Of a DNA stretch of 64,000 bases, positions 1 to 13,600 are shown in pieces. Origin of the DNA: Mycogone perniciosa (lineage: Eukaryota; Ascomycota; Sordariomycetes; Hypocreales; Hypocreaceae). The DNA is taken from positions 1-64,000 of the forward strand of contig JAOALB010000075.1 of NCBI GenBank assembly GCA_025331125.1. Reading direction: 5' to 3'. A model generated the notes under the pieces. That model saw nothing but the letters and a program-made list of their open reading frames with translations. It was not told the DNA's origin and did no database searches. Every line of letters begins with the position of its first letter. The stretch's first letter is position 1. A program made the translations under genes and the position numbers.

Positions 1-3000
1 CCCCCCCCGGTGATGTCCAATTTCCAGAGACCTCGGCTCCGACTCAAGCCTCAAGTGCGCTCATGCCCGATGTCTCGGTCTGTTCGGCGGGTTACTCCAA
101 AAACCACTTTACTTTTCTCCGACCCCTGCACATGCTGGTTTTTCTCGTAGAAATACAACATACGAGTACAAACAAGATACCTACGCGATCATCAAGCACT
201 GATGGTGTCATAGGTGGCAGGGAAACGCCATGGCTCGTTGCGGCCTGGTACTACCAGCTGAGAGACTCACGGCCGCACCATGCCCGAGTGAGGGAAGCAG
301 GGAGTCCTGTACGCGAAATGCATGTGAGTGTGTGTGCTAGCAGCTGCATGTGTGAGATGGAGGTGGTATACCGAGCCTTGGTGGTGTACATCGGCTTGGC
401 TATGGGAGCGAAAATGGCAACGCCATTGCTTTCTAGTCTCTCTTCCCGGGTTATGTTTTAGGATCTCGCCAATCACTTCTAAGTCACTGCGACTCGTCTC
501 CAACGCGGACGTATGGCCATACATACGCTGCTGTACGAGTAATACCATCACCATTGCCGCTTTGCTTTTCTCGCGTTGCGAATTGTGTCGAAAGATAGGC
601 ATCTATGCAACAGGCCTGACTCTGTTAATATACACAGGCATGCCAATGTTGTATAGCGGTGGGGGGGAGCTGCAGGCGCAATAGGCCCCCCCCTGGGCAT
701 GTCTCTTTATGTACAACTCTCAAATTTTCGATATCTTGATAGACCGCCCAGCATTCGCCTTCCGCACGCCTCGCGCCCCGATAGTCCAAGTGTCGCATAT
801 GCGAGTCCAGGGACCATGATCTAGGCACTGTTAAAGATGTCAAGCTCGTCTACCAACGTGTGCGACAACACTTGGGTGGTGGTATACATATGCTAGCTGG
901 CAAGTGGCGTTTAACCTCAACTCTAAAGCATATCTTTCCCAACGGCCAAACAACAAACGCTCGTTCACTAGCAATTCTAGCACCTGTGTCGGCCTTTTGC
1001 AGATATACTCGTACATAGCTAGAAGCTATGGCGGCTCCTAGCTCTTCCAGTGTAGCATCCGGTAGATGCTCCTAATGTACGCAGTACATAAGTACATCTG
1101 TACTCTGTCGATCAGTGCCACTACTGGTGACACGGTAGCCCGGAGGTTTCAACACAGCTCCCCATATTGAAGCAGGCGCTTCCCGATTTATCCTTATGGC
1201 AAGGCTCCCGCAGGAAAATATCTCGGGAAGTCAAAAATGTGGCGTAAAATTGTCTCAGCCCTTACTTTTTCGTTTTTCATTGGCTGTGACATTTCGCCAC
1301 ATTTGCTGCTGTCTCAGACACCTCGGGATATGAACGACAATTTGTGCACTTTGTGCGGAGTACAGGTACAAAGTATCGGAAGCGTTGAGATCACAGTCTA
1401 GGTACCTTGGGTACAATATTCCCGCTGCATCCGGGATGTGATACTTTCCAACATGAATCGGCGATAGCCACTGGTTCTATCAGGGATTTCGTTGATAGTC
1501 CAAATCTCATGGAACAGGGAAAAAAGTAAACAGTACGGAACGCAATGCAACCCCATCTCGAGCCTTGCGAGTATCGATCGCGATTCAGAAATTATATCTC
1601 CGGTCCGGGCCGCCACGATTGTAGCCTAGGGGGGCGATTAAGACCCCTGGTTTCCTGTACGAGTAAGACGGAGCAGCGGGCGCGCAACGCGAAATGAGAC
1701 GAGAGTCCCTAGTCTAACTGTGAGTTCGCGGGGGAGGCAACATGGATTGCATCGGGAAGGGATCTAGCGTGAGTAACCGAATAGCCGATGAAGGCGGTTG
1801 TGGGAAGGTTATTTCTTATTTCTGTATGACAGATTTGACAGCGAGGCTACACAAATCGCCAGCCTCGCAGTTGTGTTTCTATTACTTGCGTGTATGCGGC
1901 ACGAGTGAGTCAGTAGGTAGTATCAATGTATGGTCATTATCTACTCGCACTTATCTTTACTTACATTACACGCACGCGCAAAATGACTGACTCCGAAGAT
2001 CTTGGCATTCCGGAGAAAACGGTGGCCTTTATGGTAAAAACGTCATTATTTGTGATGTTAGTATTTGCGATCTACTCATCGGGCTTCAATCCGAGTTCTC
2101 TCGCTTAGGTGAGGGAGGGGAATTTTGAGAGATCGTCCATCAACAATGCCTTTTCTGGGGATCCCCCCCACTGGCTATCCTTTTTCAAGGTCGGTTTCAA
2201 CCCACTGTTCGGCTTACCGTTTTGTTGACAGGTGTACTTTGTACGGAGTAATATTTGATTACATACGGAGTTGTTGCTGACAAGGGCATATGGTTGGGGC
2301 GGTTGGTGTGAGCCAGTGATGATCCGTGAGAATGCGACAAACCGAGTTTGGAATATTCGAGTTGTCAGAATGATGAGAAGCCATCCAGGTGCCTTATATG
2401 AGATGACTATGCTTGCCACTAATGGCAATGGCATGAGATCCCCGCATCCAATCCGTGAGTGCCACGCCTTGATTTGACTGCGAGTGACGAGATATTGTGA
2501 ACCATCATCACCCGCTCTCCCCCGCCTCGGTGAGAGTGAGGATGCCCAAATCAGGTTCCATGAGGTCGATCAATCAACCAAATGGGACGACAGCAACCCA
2601 AACAGAGCGACCTGAGACACACATATAGACGAAAAGGGATTTCAAAATGATGACAACAGTGCCACTGTGCATATGAACCCGTTTCATTGTAGGTGCGTAG
2701 GTGTTTGAAACCTACATACATGTGCAAGGTATAGCGTAGTAGTTATAAGCAAGGAGTCCCATGCGCATTTGCATGTGAGACAGAATGATGCAAACCGACT
2801 GGCTCAGAAACGGCAACAAGCAGCTCAGCACGCGCATGCATGCAGTGACCGTCGTCGAAACGAGAGACAAACGTTTATAACGCTGGATTTATTAATGAAC
2901 ATGGATACCGACCCTGCCCGCTTACGTACATACATACAACACATGTGTGACGTCCATGGTGCTTTTTTTTCAGGGTTCTACGAAGTACAGCACTTGCATA

Positions 3001-6000
3001 GTGTCCACAATAGGGCCATGTGCTGTAACCATTCAGGACAGTCGTGGTGGCGGCCGCGACGGCGTTTATTCTCTAACCGACCCGGATTGATGAGGTCTTT
3101 TTTTCATTGCCCTTCTCCAAGACAGATTACACGACATTTGACGCCATATGATGGATGTGCACTTTCCGCGAGAGATTGATATCAATTGGCAGGGAGCTAG
3201 CATATCGATATTGCAACACTGGCTGCTTGTATGGAGTACGGAGCACTACTACTACTGGTTGACGGGTATGTACATGAACGCTTCCTAGCGCGCGCCACGT
3301 CGGGGAAATGCTCTAGAAAGGCTTTTCTTGTTTTTCTTGCTCTTCTGTCTTTCTCTGATATGCAATCAGCCAGATCGTGCTGCTGCTGCTGTCCGTTGTC
3401 AATGGCGGAGGCGTCTACGGAGTACACACCGTATAGCTTCGTATTACATACGCACTCATGCATGCTGCATACTCGCACAAATTTGCCAAGAGGGTGTAAG
3501 GCGAAAAAGAAAAGAAAAACAGAGAAACCGGATGTCCAGTCCAAATCACCTTATGAGTACGTGCGCCACGACAATCTTCCAAGCGAGGATCCCTCCAAAG
3601 TGTTCCGCCCCCCCCCCCTTCCAAAAAAAAAGGATGTGCCAACGTAGCATCGAAAAAGCAGCCTCAACTTTTTTTTTCGCCATGGGATTTTCACATTACA
3701 ACATCTGCAGGCGACAATTTCGGGTCTCGCACTCCATTCTCCATCTGTGGCGAATGGGTGGGAGGGGAGGCATGCGCTCTCTCCAAGAAAAAAGGCCTCA
3801 CCGAGGTGGGTATCGTATGCTTGGGTGCTGCAGGACTCTTTACCGTTTCGGGTTGATTTACCCCTGCCACGCGCCAATATAGAGATACATGAGAGCTGAA
3901 ATCGCATCGGTCTTGGTCAGATGCAAGCAATTGTCATGTCGAAAGAGACGCAAATGGTATATCGTATGCATTAGGTCAACTTGGCGGGCGGGATGTGGCA
4001 CGGGTCCACCCGCCGCTTCGCCCCCTTTTTCCCTCTCTCTGTCTTATGTCGTGTTTTCTCCCTCTATTTTGCCTAGGCTTGCGCTCAGAGGCCTGTCATG
4101 ATACGAGGCCCTTCCACCAGCACCAGGGCTTTTGGATGAGGGGTGATTTCCTTGTCGGGTCCCCCATAGGTGATTTGCAGGCTTGCAGAGCAGGGGCATC
4201 GCATCATCGTGTCGTATCGGCCGTCTCCGTCTCCGCCTCCGCACGTATCGGTGGTCCTCCGACTAGTCGCCGATCCGGGGGAGACTATGATGGACGGGCC
4301 ATCGATTCCGAGACCCAGTCTCAATTAATATGCTGACACCCCTCACATGAATGCGAGATGGAAACTCCAAAATACTACCTGCTCGTACTATGCAGAAAAG
4401 TTCCAAGACATGCCGGAATCTGCGACTCGGATCACGGGCCCATCAGTCACGGATGTCCTCTGATCAGCCAGCCAAAACGCCAGAATGGGTGATGTAGAAC
4501 GCCGGGAAGTTGTCTTCCGGGAGTGACACCCCGACTTGCAGAAGGGACTAACTGCAAAGGTTTTCGGAGCACCGTACTCCGTACCAGCATCTATAGGTTC
4601 CCTAAGCTAAGGTACATACATACGTACACACATGCAATGCAGTCTGCTACTAACGCCTAGAGATACGCAGAATATACTACACTGCCCCATTGACGGCAGT
4701 TCAGACTATTGCTGCCTGTTTTCGTTTCGAATTTGCCTGTGCGGGCATGGCCGTTTCTCTCGGAGTGCTCCGTGCCATCCTAGGTGGCGAGATGGCGGCT
4801 ACGAACGTGTGTCGATAAAGTTCGAGATCTGTCTAGCTGTCCTTGGCTACACATGGGGGCCATACAAGGTTCCAAACCATAGAATAATAACAAAAACAAG
4901 GAGGGTCGAACATTCACGTACCATGTATGTATGCACCCCCCTGATGGGCTTCGTGTACGAGTACGCGCGAGTGCGTCAAGGGGTGTGTCATGCCAGCATC
5001 GGATACGCGCACACATGAGATGGGCGAAATCGAAAGATGGGATGGGAGGCAAACCGGAATTGCCTATTTCGTGCTATATTGGAGGGATCCAAAAATTTGC
5101 AAGGTTCAATCAAGCTTGGCTCAGTTGAAGAGCGAGATGAGTTGAACAAGATGAAGAATGGGGAAATAATCGGATGAAGAAGGTTGAAAGCTACATTATG
5201 TTACCTTCGGGTGAAGACTGTTACCTCATTCAAGACATTATCATGTAATATGTACGACCAACACTGCGTGGGGAAACCAAATTCCTGGCCTGGTTATTAG
5301 TAGATAGGTATATGATGAGTTGTTGAAGGACCAACTTCGAAGACAACCCAGCATTGAGAATGAATATCGAAATCATGCACACCATCCGCCATCCCTTGTC
5401 TGGTAGCTACAAGCTTTGTACCGAGGCCTAGGGAGTGACACACTTGACAATTGCCCAATTAGGGACTCTAGCTGGCCATTGTGCATTGCGGTATCCCTGA
5501 GACTGCAGGACATCGGGGTCCCAGCCGAACTGATCGGCGGACTGAGGTTCTAGAGGCAGTCCAGTTGAATGCAACAATCCAATGGTCCCATGCTGCCGAA
5601 CATCAAATGCCATCAAGGCCGTCTAGACAGGCACTTCACGTTGGCCATGCAGAAAGGGTGCAGGGGAACCTTGACGGAGATCCATCTCAATGAGAGAGAG
5701 GGGAAAGGGGGGCCATGTGCAGCACGAGATGGAGGAGGCGAGGCCCTCATCTACGGAGCACAGCCATGGTGTTCGCTGGCAAAGACAAGATGACAAGACC
5801 TGAGACGCACCCTTCATCCTTGACTATTCCAGGTATATCCAAAGCCGCCGTCTATGACCGGATTTGGATAGGCCAAAAAGGCGATGCGAGGTTGCACGGC
5901 ATTTGCATGCGACAAGGGCCCGCAGCGGACAAGCTGCGACATCTACAATATCTATCCCACCTGGGTGAGCTGCATTGCAAGAGAGCCACTGAAGACATGT

Positions 6001-9000
6001 GCCAACCCAACGTTAATTAAAAAAGATACCTGGAACGTCCCTTGACGGCTAGTCGTCAACGCAGCGAGCACGGAAGTGTGCTCCGTACCTTATTTATAAC
6101 TGTTTGAAGAACACCTCAGCTTTGGGTGAATGGGCGAATCAACAAACAGGGCCTCTGCTGGATGCTGGGCAGCTCAGGGGTGGTGGGACCAGAGCATTTA
6201 GCGGCTCATCTGCCCTGGAGACTTTCGCCACCCAAGCTCCCTCCCTTACCCTCCATCTCGCTGATGCCGCTGCTAGATGCTGTAATGGCCAAGACGGATC
6301 TGCTGCGAACGCCTCAGACTGCGACTCGGGAACTCTCGAAAAGGGACTCGTACTCCGCATGTGTAGTCGTCTCGTCCGATCCCTTTCGGTGAAATGCGTT
6401 TCCCGACATTGCTGGCATGGAAGCGGACATCATCGTCCATTCAGCCGCACTCGTTATTCTCCGTGTCGTCGACGACGTTCAAGATGAGCGCGCGTTGCCT
6501 CTTTATACGGATCCTGAGATCCATCAAGCAGACATGAAAACAAAGCCATGTCCACTAATACTCCGTACTCCGTACCGGTAATAGCATATGAGACTACTAG
6601 TCAGGTTGCTACGGTCAAGGGTCCATGCTTGAACATGGATGCAGATCTACTCACGTAATCCAGGTGAGCCAGGACAAGAAATAAACCAGCACTGATCTTA
6701 CCAGTCATCCATCAGTCAATTACCAAATCGAGTCTCCAAGTCCTTGTGAATTACGCCGATTTGAAGCCTGCCTCTTGGCAGCTTCATCCCCCCCTTTGCA
6801 AGCTTATGGATGCACACACATGCTAGCATTGCTTTTTCGGCCTCTTCTGTGGGCGATCGACAAACTGACAGATACGAGGCAAGCTCCACGACCCAGTCTC
6901 CAGACAAGGTACTTCGTAAACCCCAGTGCAATGATCAACAGTGGCTGTTGCTTAAAGAGCCTCGTCCCTTTCTTTTTCCCGCAAGGAATGCTAGTTAGTG
7001 TGTCGAACGACTGCAATATTCTGCTCATGTCCGAATAATCACCCTCGAGTTGAGACCAGCCTGGGGAGCGACCGGCACTTTGACCCGACGGCACTGCAGA
7101 TCTCGATGCTAGTCGCGCAGAGAGAAGACTGGCACTTGTGGCTTGCAAGTCTGGTCAGGCGGCTCGGCCAGCTCAGCCAACTCAACGCCAAACAAGCAGG
7201 AGGGCTCAATTTTGGTCGCTTGTCCCGGGTGGCGTCCGTTGAGGCGTTTTCAATTTCCCGGGACCGTCCGTTGCTTTCCGAATCTTTCCCCGATGACATG
7301 TTGTGCGTCCTCTGAATGAACAGACTCAGTCCGTAGAACAGAGACATGGCCGTGTTTATGGACTGCTTTGCGCCAACCCTACCAAGTCATACAAAAACAA
7401 TGCATGAGAAACCATGACAGGAGATTCTTACTACACTCTGTGGAGTGATTGAGGTAATTTTGCCGTTCTTACAAGTTATTCCAACAATAACCGTGCTCAC
7501 TCCGTTGTCAAAATCCTAAAACTAGCTTGGGACTGACATGATCAAGACAGTAGATGGCCTCATACTGGTCGGTACATCCGCTCGGCGCAATATGCTGGTC
7601 ATGGACAATACAAGAAAGAATTTTTTCCCTCCAATGCCAAGGAGTTCTGCGAGTGTATGCCCGACGGCGTCCTAACTAAGCAGGGTTTCGTGCCGATATC
7701 GTGGAAATATCCCAGGCGCAACCACTTCCCAGCTGGTAATTGCTTACTACACTGCGGCTCTTGGTAGCTTCGGTGCAAAAATCTGCACTATTCCAAGGCC
7801 TCTCGTCAAGGCTTGTCTTCTCACTTTTCTCAAATTATGTTTGGCTTATTGTCCGAGGTAGCTTAGGCGGCATTCACCGGTACTACGACACATATAGTAA
7901 GTTGGCGAGCTGCCCATGAGGGTAAGGGCGAAATATTCCATGTTCTTGGAACTTTTGAACCCTTTCTTTGGCCATTGGTGAGCGATTATGAGTTGCAGAG
8001 TTCTCTGTCCGAGCAATAAGTCGTTGATCCTGCGTCAACTCGGGCCCTCTTTCGCTCCACCACTGACTGTTTCGGCATGGCGAACAATGAGTAGACCTCT
8101 CCTGACATCAGAATGGAGCCTTTCTTCGTAAACCTCAAGGCCAGGTAGAGGAAGCACTGTCCATCATATGCCTTCATACATACGACGACTATTGTGCGTT
8201 GAAGCGTTTTGGGCACCCTTGAGTCACCGAGGCAAGATGTCGTCCGGTCTCACCTAAGTCGAGTCCTACTAAGCCGAACGGTTGCGGATCCATTGGTTGG
8301 AACTTCTGAAACCCTAAGCATCTTTGTGATCAGAGACAAACGGATTTCTACTATCCATCCCCAGACCTATTTCATTTTCATCCACAATCTCATCCCCCGC
8401 TTCGCATGCGCTTCGTGTCCTCCTGAGCTTCTTCCAAATCCGCCTCCTCTTTTGTTCTGGAAACGTATGCGGCACGCCTTGGGTGCTTGGCCTCCACTGC
8501 CACCCTTGCAAGGTATCTTAGGTGAGAGCTGAGTATTTATCCGTTGAGACGCACGCTTACACATCCAACCTATGGAAGCAGAACGTTAGACCGTGCTTGT
8601 TCGCAGAACTTTTCTACATCTGTCCTAACCACTGACTGCGTCCATCACCAAGGTGGTGTCCCGTCTGCTCCCGCGATTGGGGCTCAGGGCCAAGGTTGTG
8701 CGTGTCCTGCAGCGATCCTGCAGGCATCTGCATTGGGAAAGCCGGCCATAAGCTCACCCTCCCTCCCTCCGCACATAAATTGCAAGACGCACTGCGCAAT
8801 AGCGGCCACCTCCCCTCCTGCGGATACGCTGCGTCTCCGACGCGGCTGAGGCGACTTATATCGCCGGTCGGGAGTTGGGGTCGATCTGGTTACCCTTTTG
8901 AGACCGCCCTGTCATTGTCAACGTTGGAAGAAGTGGCGTCAGGACCGGAACAACAGCATCACAAACGTTTGGCATTTGCTCGACTTGGTTCAAACTTCAG

Positions 9001-9615
9001 ATGACGGATGAGAACTATACAGAGGAGCTGTCAAGGTTACCAGATAGGCTCCCAATCCCAGCACTTTGGTCCTGCGTTTCATGCCGCTGATCATAACTCT
9101 ACTTAAACCCTGGTCTCCCCAACGGTGTGGAGCCTTCGGTTCTCTCACTACCTACTACATACATACACCGAGCTCTACGAAGTACGGGTGTACAAATCCT
9201 ACTTTTGCGGTGATCAGTCAACTAAACCGCCCGGAGGGTCAGTATCAGAACCTTATCACCTCAACTGCATACACCCTCCATCATTATTACCGATCGAGCA
9301 GCAACAGAAACAACAGATATAACAGATTGCCAACATCACTACTGACATCACCGTCCGCACACACACTAATAAAGTGTTGTCTAAGTCCCGAAGGAAGCGG
9401 CGTCCCCGCCCAGGTGTATCTGCAGATTGTGGCGCCAAGCTGGGCCGAATCTTTTGAACACTCGCTTGTTCCGCCACAGTCGTCATATTTAGTGGTGAGT
9501 ATCCATGTTATCAAATTCGAATAGCCAAACGCGTACTCAGCGCCGTCGGGTATCTGCCCTTTGTCGGCAAGATGCTTGTTTGTATCAGATTTGTTAACTG
9601 CCCACATGTGCATAG
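1..9615. other. Gene-poor region
   Basis: I find no convincing gene in this 9.6 kb. All open frames are short, lack recognisable domains, and cannot be joined by plausible introns into a longer protein. The stretch contains scattered TACGGAGTA-type motifs (near 2245, 3417, 4572, 6561), homopolymer runs, and a long imperfect hairpin at 1235-1304. It could be a transcription-poor or decayed accessory region. A non-coding RNA cannot be excluded by eye. Confidence 0.6.
1235..1304. repeat. Imperfect inverted repeat (hairpin)
   Basis: The left arm at 1235-1260 (AAATGTGGCG... to ...CAGCC) pairs with the reverse complement of 1282-1304. Both arms share AAATGTGGCG at the outer end and CAGCC at the inner end, with a few mismatches and a small gap. 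The T-rich loop is about 21 bases. It may be a remnant of a miniature inverted-repeat element or a transcribed hairpin. No flanking target duplication was identified. Confidence 0.5.
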
Positions 9616-10625
9616 ATGCCTCGTCGGAAACCGGGCAGCGATTCGCCAGGCGACGCTTCTCCCGGCGAATCCCCTCCTGTGAGCCATCTCTCGACACATC
9701 ATATTTCCTTCGCCATGATACCTGCCGCCTTTGTCGCTTGCAGATCGCTAACTTGCTCTTGAAAGAAGAAGGGCCCAGTATGGGCCACGCCTTGCCGACC
9801 GTGCGCCGGCCGCATGATCAAGAATCCCGGCCACTTGTGCCGCGGACAGGGAGGTTTGTTCTTCTCCCCCTCCTCCCCGCACGCTTCCCGATGCGGAGCC
9901 GCTGCGATATGTCTGACTGACACGAACCCATCGATGGGTTGATGCTTGTCTAGAGAAGAGTGCAAAGTGTTCTCATTGCGTGGCTGGTCACCACAAGTGC
10001 GAGGACGTACGTGGACCCTCTTGTTATCGTCGTCTGCCTTGGTCTTCTTGCTGTTATACCATTGGCAACGTCATATTGTCCAAAGAAAAAAAAACTCCTG
10101 CTGAACCGCTCTATCCTGTATATAGCTGCTAGTAGACAAGGATGGCAAAATCAAGCCTGCCGCACGCGCCGTCGCTGCTGCATCCCTCAAGGTGTCTCGG
10201 GGTGAGGAGGTCAGTTCCACGTACTTCTCGATTGTTGTTGTTCTTCGCCCCAACTTCGACGCTTCTTCCCCCATCTAGGGTTCTTACGCCTTTGCGCCAC
10301 ACCTCATGACGACATGTTTGCTGACTTATCGGCCAAATGGTCTTTATTCCCCCAGGTTCCGGAGTACGAGAGCTTAGCAACGAAGTACAACTTGCTTGCC
10401 CGGCGGGAGGCTAAACGAAGAGTGGCATCAACAGCATCCGGTTCCGCTGCGGCGGCCGGCGTGAATACTGAAGCTCTTGCCGGCTTGATTCGCCGACAGA
10501 ACGAAATCCTGCTGGATATCCGCGCCGAACTTAGCGCTATGCGGGAACATTCCGGGGCCGGGACACCGCCGGTGGAAGACTTGGGGGAGCGTGAGGATGA
10601 CTTTGGCATGGATCAAGAGGATTGA
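9616..10625 (+). CDS. Small Cys-motif protein, five exons
   Basis: This gene is visible only after joining exons. Proposed exons are 9616-9678, 9744-about 9853, about 9961-10006, 10141-10209 and 10356-10625. Introns one, three and four keep phase. Intron three starts GTACGT, and intron four starts GTCAGT, has a CTGAC branch site and ends CCCCCAG. The second intron has two workable splice choices (9854-9960, or 9858-9955), so the middle is uncertain. The product is about 140 aa. It has a basic Pro/Ser N terminus and a C-x2-C-x6-C motif (CSHCVAGHHKC) spanning the short third exon, like half of a fungal Zn2Cys6 cluster. An Ala-rich and then helical charged segment follows (YNLLARREAKRRVAS), and the acidic tail ends DDFGMDQED. 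I think of Cys-motif hypothetical proteins common in Hypocreales, but assign no function. A nucleic-acid-binding role is only a guess. Confidence 0.6.
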
Positions 10626-13600
10626 GTGATTGATGGGCACAGCCAGGATGGTATGAGGCAAACACCCCTCCCGTGACGCTGTGATCCAAAGATTGTACTA
10701 GTACGGATTACACGAAGTTTCGAAGGCGGTTCGAAGAAGAATACACCCTCCCCTCCGCTATACGAAGACGCTGCGATCAAACCATGACATCAGAACATCG
10801 CCACAGAAACTCGAATCAGTCTTGCTACCTATGCCTTTTGCGATGCGAACTCCCCAGTCGCTTTTCCCTCAGGATGGCTCAGGATGGACTAAACGGGATC
10901 TTTCGCTGACATGCATTACTAGTATACGAGCAACGGGGAGTTTTTGGGAGACAATGACATCATGTATGTGCAACGAACATAAAGAATAGTACATATATAG
11001 GTATTCTAGATTATAGAATATGCGGGAGGATATCTGCCTAGTTCCCGATTTCGGCCACGATGTTTTTTCTGAGATAGATCGCGTTGCAGATTGTACGTGG
11101 CTTGAGCCAATGATGAGTCGGGATACTGTCATGTTTTGCCTGTTGATGCTGATCTCTGACCCGAGCGGGCGTTCTACATTTAACCGTTAAAGTAGCGCGC
11201 CAGCTGTGTGGTTTCGATACCATCTCCTCGTCATAGCCTATCTTTCCGTTTTGATGGTCCTGGTGGAGCCAATCTTTCATGTTTCGAAGGCATGTTTGAA
11301 GTAGAGATGGCCCTATTTCACCTGCATGGACGTTACGAGCAATGTAGAACGATGATTACAAATGCGCCGTTGAATCCACCTGTAAATGCTTCGCATACAT
11401 TGCCAAGATTAAAAATTCCACTCTCTTTCTTGCCCATGCTGGTGAGCTTCAACCTCGCCATTCTCACCAACAGATTGCCTGCACCACACCATCACCCCAA
11501 TGGGTCGCGAAATCCTGAAAAAAACCTTGTCTTTTCAAGGGCTAAAGAGAGGGGATTCCGACAACTTGTTTTTCAGTAACTCGGTAGTACTCCGTGGAAT
11601 GTCGATCTTCATGGCGGCTAAAAGCATACATTCGCAGGCGGGAACCACGCCACGAGGTTTTTTATGGGGGTGACATGCAGTAGATACGACGGTTGAGTTG
11701 GGGTTTTTGTATGGACCCTGATGAATGAGTGGGCAGTTTTGGAGGTTTGTAGGGAGATGCTTTTTTTCGCATCATTATAACGTTCAAAGTGCTGTTGTTG
11801 AGAAATAGAGTCAAGGGCAAGGCAAATGCGTGGTGCTTTCCAAGTCTCCGAATAGCTCAAAAAAAGCGTATTTGACAGCGCCTTTTTTGCCGAGCTGGGA
11901 ACACGGCAACTAGTTTCTTTTGGTTCGTTCCTCCTTGGAGCTGACCCCAGACGGTTCGTTCCCCTTGAAGATCAATGGATGGGATGATCATGATGATCTT
12001 CTACGGTGATCTCCAGACTGAAAGACACACTTATGCTTGTTTGAGGCTGGCAGAACTCACGCCTTCCTTAATAAGATCGTGACGTCCACCTCTCTGGGCT
12101 GCCATGTTTCGAAATTGGTAACGGATAAGGCGATCTCATGGATGACAGGTGCCGCTTCGCGGTGTTGGCGCTCGGGGCTTGCCGTAGCGCTGGTTAATGA
12201 CGTGGCTGGCAATGGATAATTGATACATCTCTTTTCTTTTCTCTGTCGTGCTGTCTAGATTGCGTGAATACTATGCTGGCTAGCAATAATACACTCTCAT
12301 TCTCGGATAACCCCTCTATGTCATCTTTGGCACGTAAAACCCATCTTGTTTGTTCCTAGGGCGTAGGGCTGCTTACTGCGGTCGGGTCGAGTTTCCCGAA
12401 GACAAATCAGCACCCGAAGATGCGAGGCGTGCACTAGCATTGGATAGAGCTGGATGTGTTTCCTGGGAACTGGGGTATGCGTTTCATCTTTTCACACCAG
12501 CGTGTGAGTCAACGGGCCGTCTTTTGGTGACGAACAAAGTCGGCTTGAAGCCATCATAACTATAAAGTAATTCTGGAAGGCGCGTGTAGTTGGGAACCCA
12601 GAAATAGATTTGATCTACATGTGACAAGGGGTGTCTTTCACATCAAACGGCCAAGGTAGGGTTGGTGTCTGGACACCAGAGGTTTCCCAATAAGGAAATC
12701 AACCAATGCCAGGGACCAATGACTGTGGGATGGATAAGTTGAACAATGGTTGGCGGGTTGCTAGATTTGGAAAGAGAACTTGATTTACGTTGTATCGGTT
12801 GTTGGTACGCTCCATTGTGACATTGTGGCATTGTTCGCATGGTTGATGATCCTGAATACTGGCTGTATTTCTCGTATCCATCCTTGGTCTTGTCGATCGC
12901 ATTCTTTCAAATGCTCGTCATGCATTTGATAGGATTTGGGACTGGGGAAGTGTCAAATGGCGCCGCCCCCACGTGTTATCACCCGTGTTCGTGCTTCAAT
13001 GGCGTGATTGGATGGGTAACTTGACCTCTTTTTAGGGCTAAACGATGACTAGGCTAGTATAGGACAAGGCAAGCTGACGGTGTGAATGTAGCAAGTCGAA
13101 GATCCTTTATGGAGTATTTCTGGAAGCTCGAATGTGCTGTATGACTAGGCAAGGGTCCCCAGTACACGTAAAGCTGCAAGTCAAAAGGATCATGATGGGC
13201 ATTGAAGATTGCCTGGCCGAGCATTCTGATGGCCATACGTGTTTGCTGGAGTCATCGCTGATGCCATGGAGACGGCATCTTGCAAGGGCCCAGGTGCAGG
13301 GGGAACGAGGAGTCGATACACTCTGTCATGTGCTTTCTAAAGTCCGAAGGAAGAGCGGGAACTACTAGTATAGCATTTACATTCCGTATTGCTGAGAGGT
13401 AAGAAATACCACAAGCTCGATTAGACCTAGATCCCAAAATTAGGAGGTTACATGGCCCATATTCTTTCTCCTCCTTCAAGACGCCATGACAGTGAACAGA
13501 CAAGAAACCTCACGCCATTTCTGCAATCCTGTGAGAGCCAAGCCTTTATCTATTCCTCATTCATCCTCAGCATCAATCCTTCATCGGAGCCTCCGGGAGG

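Noticed and set aside
2769..3179. 136-residue open frame in the left gap
   Set aside because: No domain, mixed composition and no homologous pattern recognised. Length is within chance for this base composition.
3328..3882. 184-residue open frame
   Set aside because: It crosses poly-C, poly-A and poly-T tracts and has no coding character.
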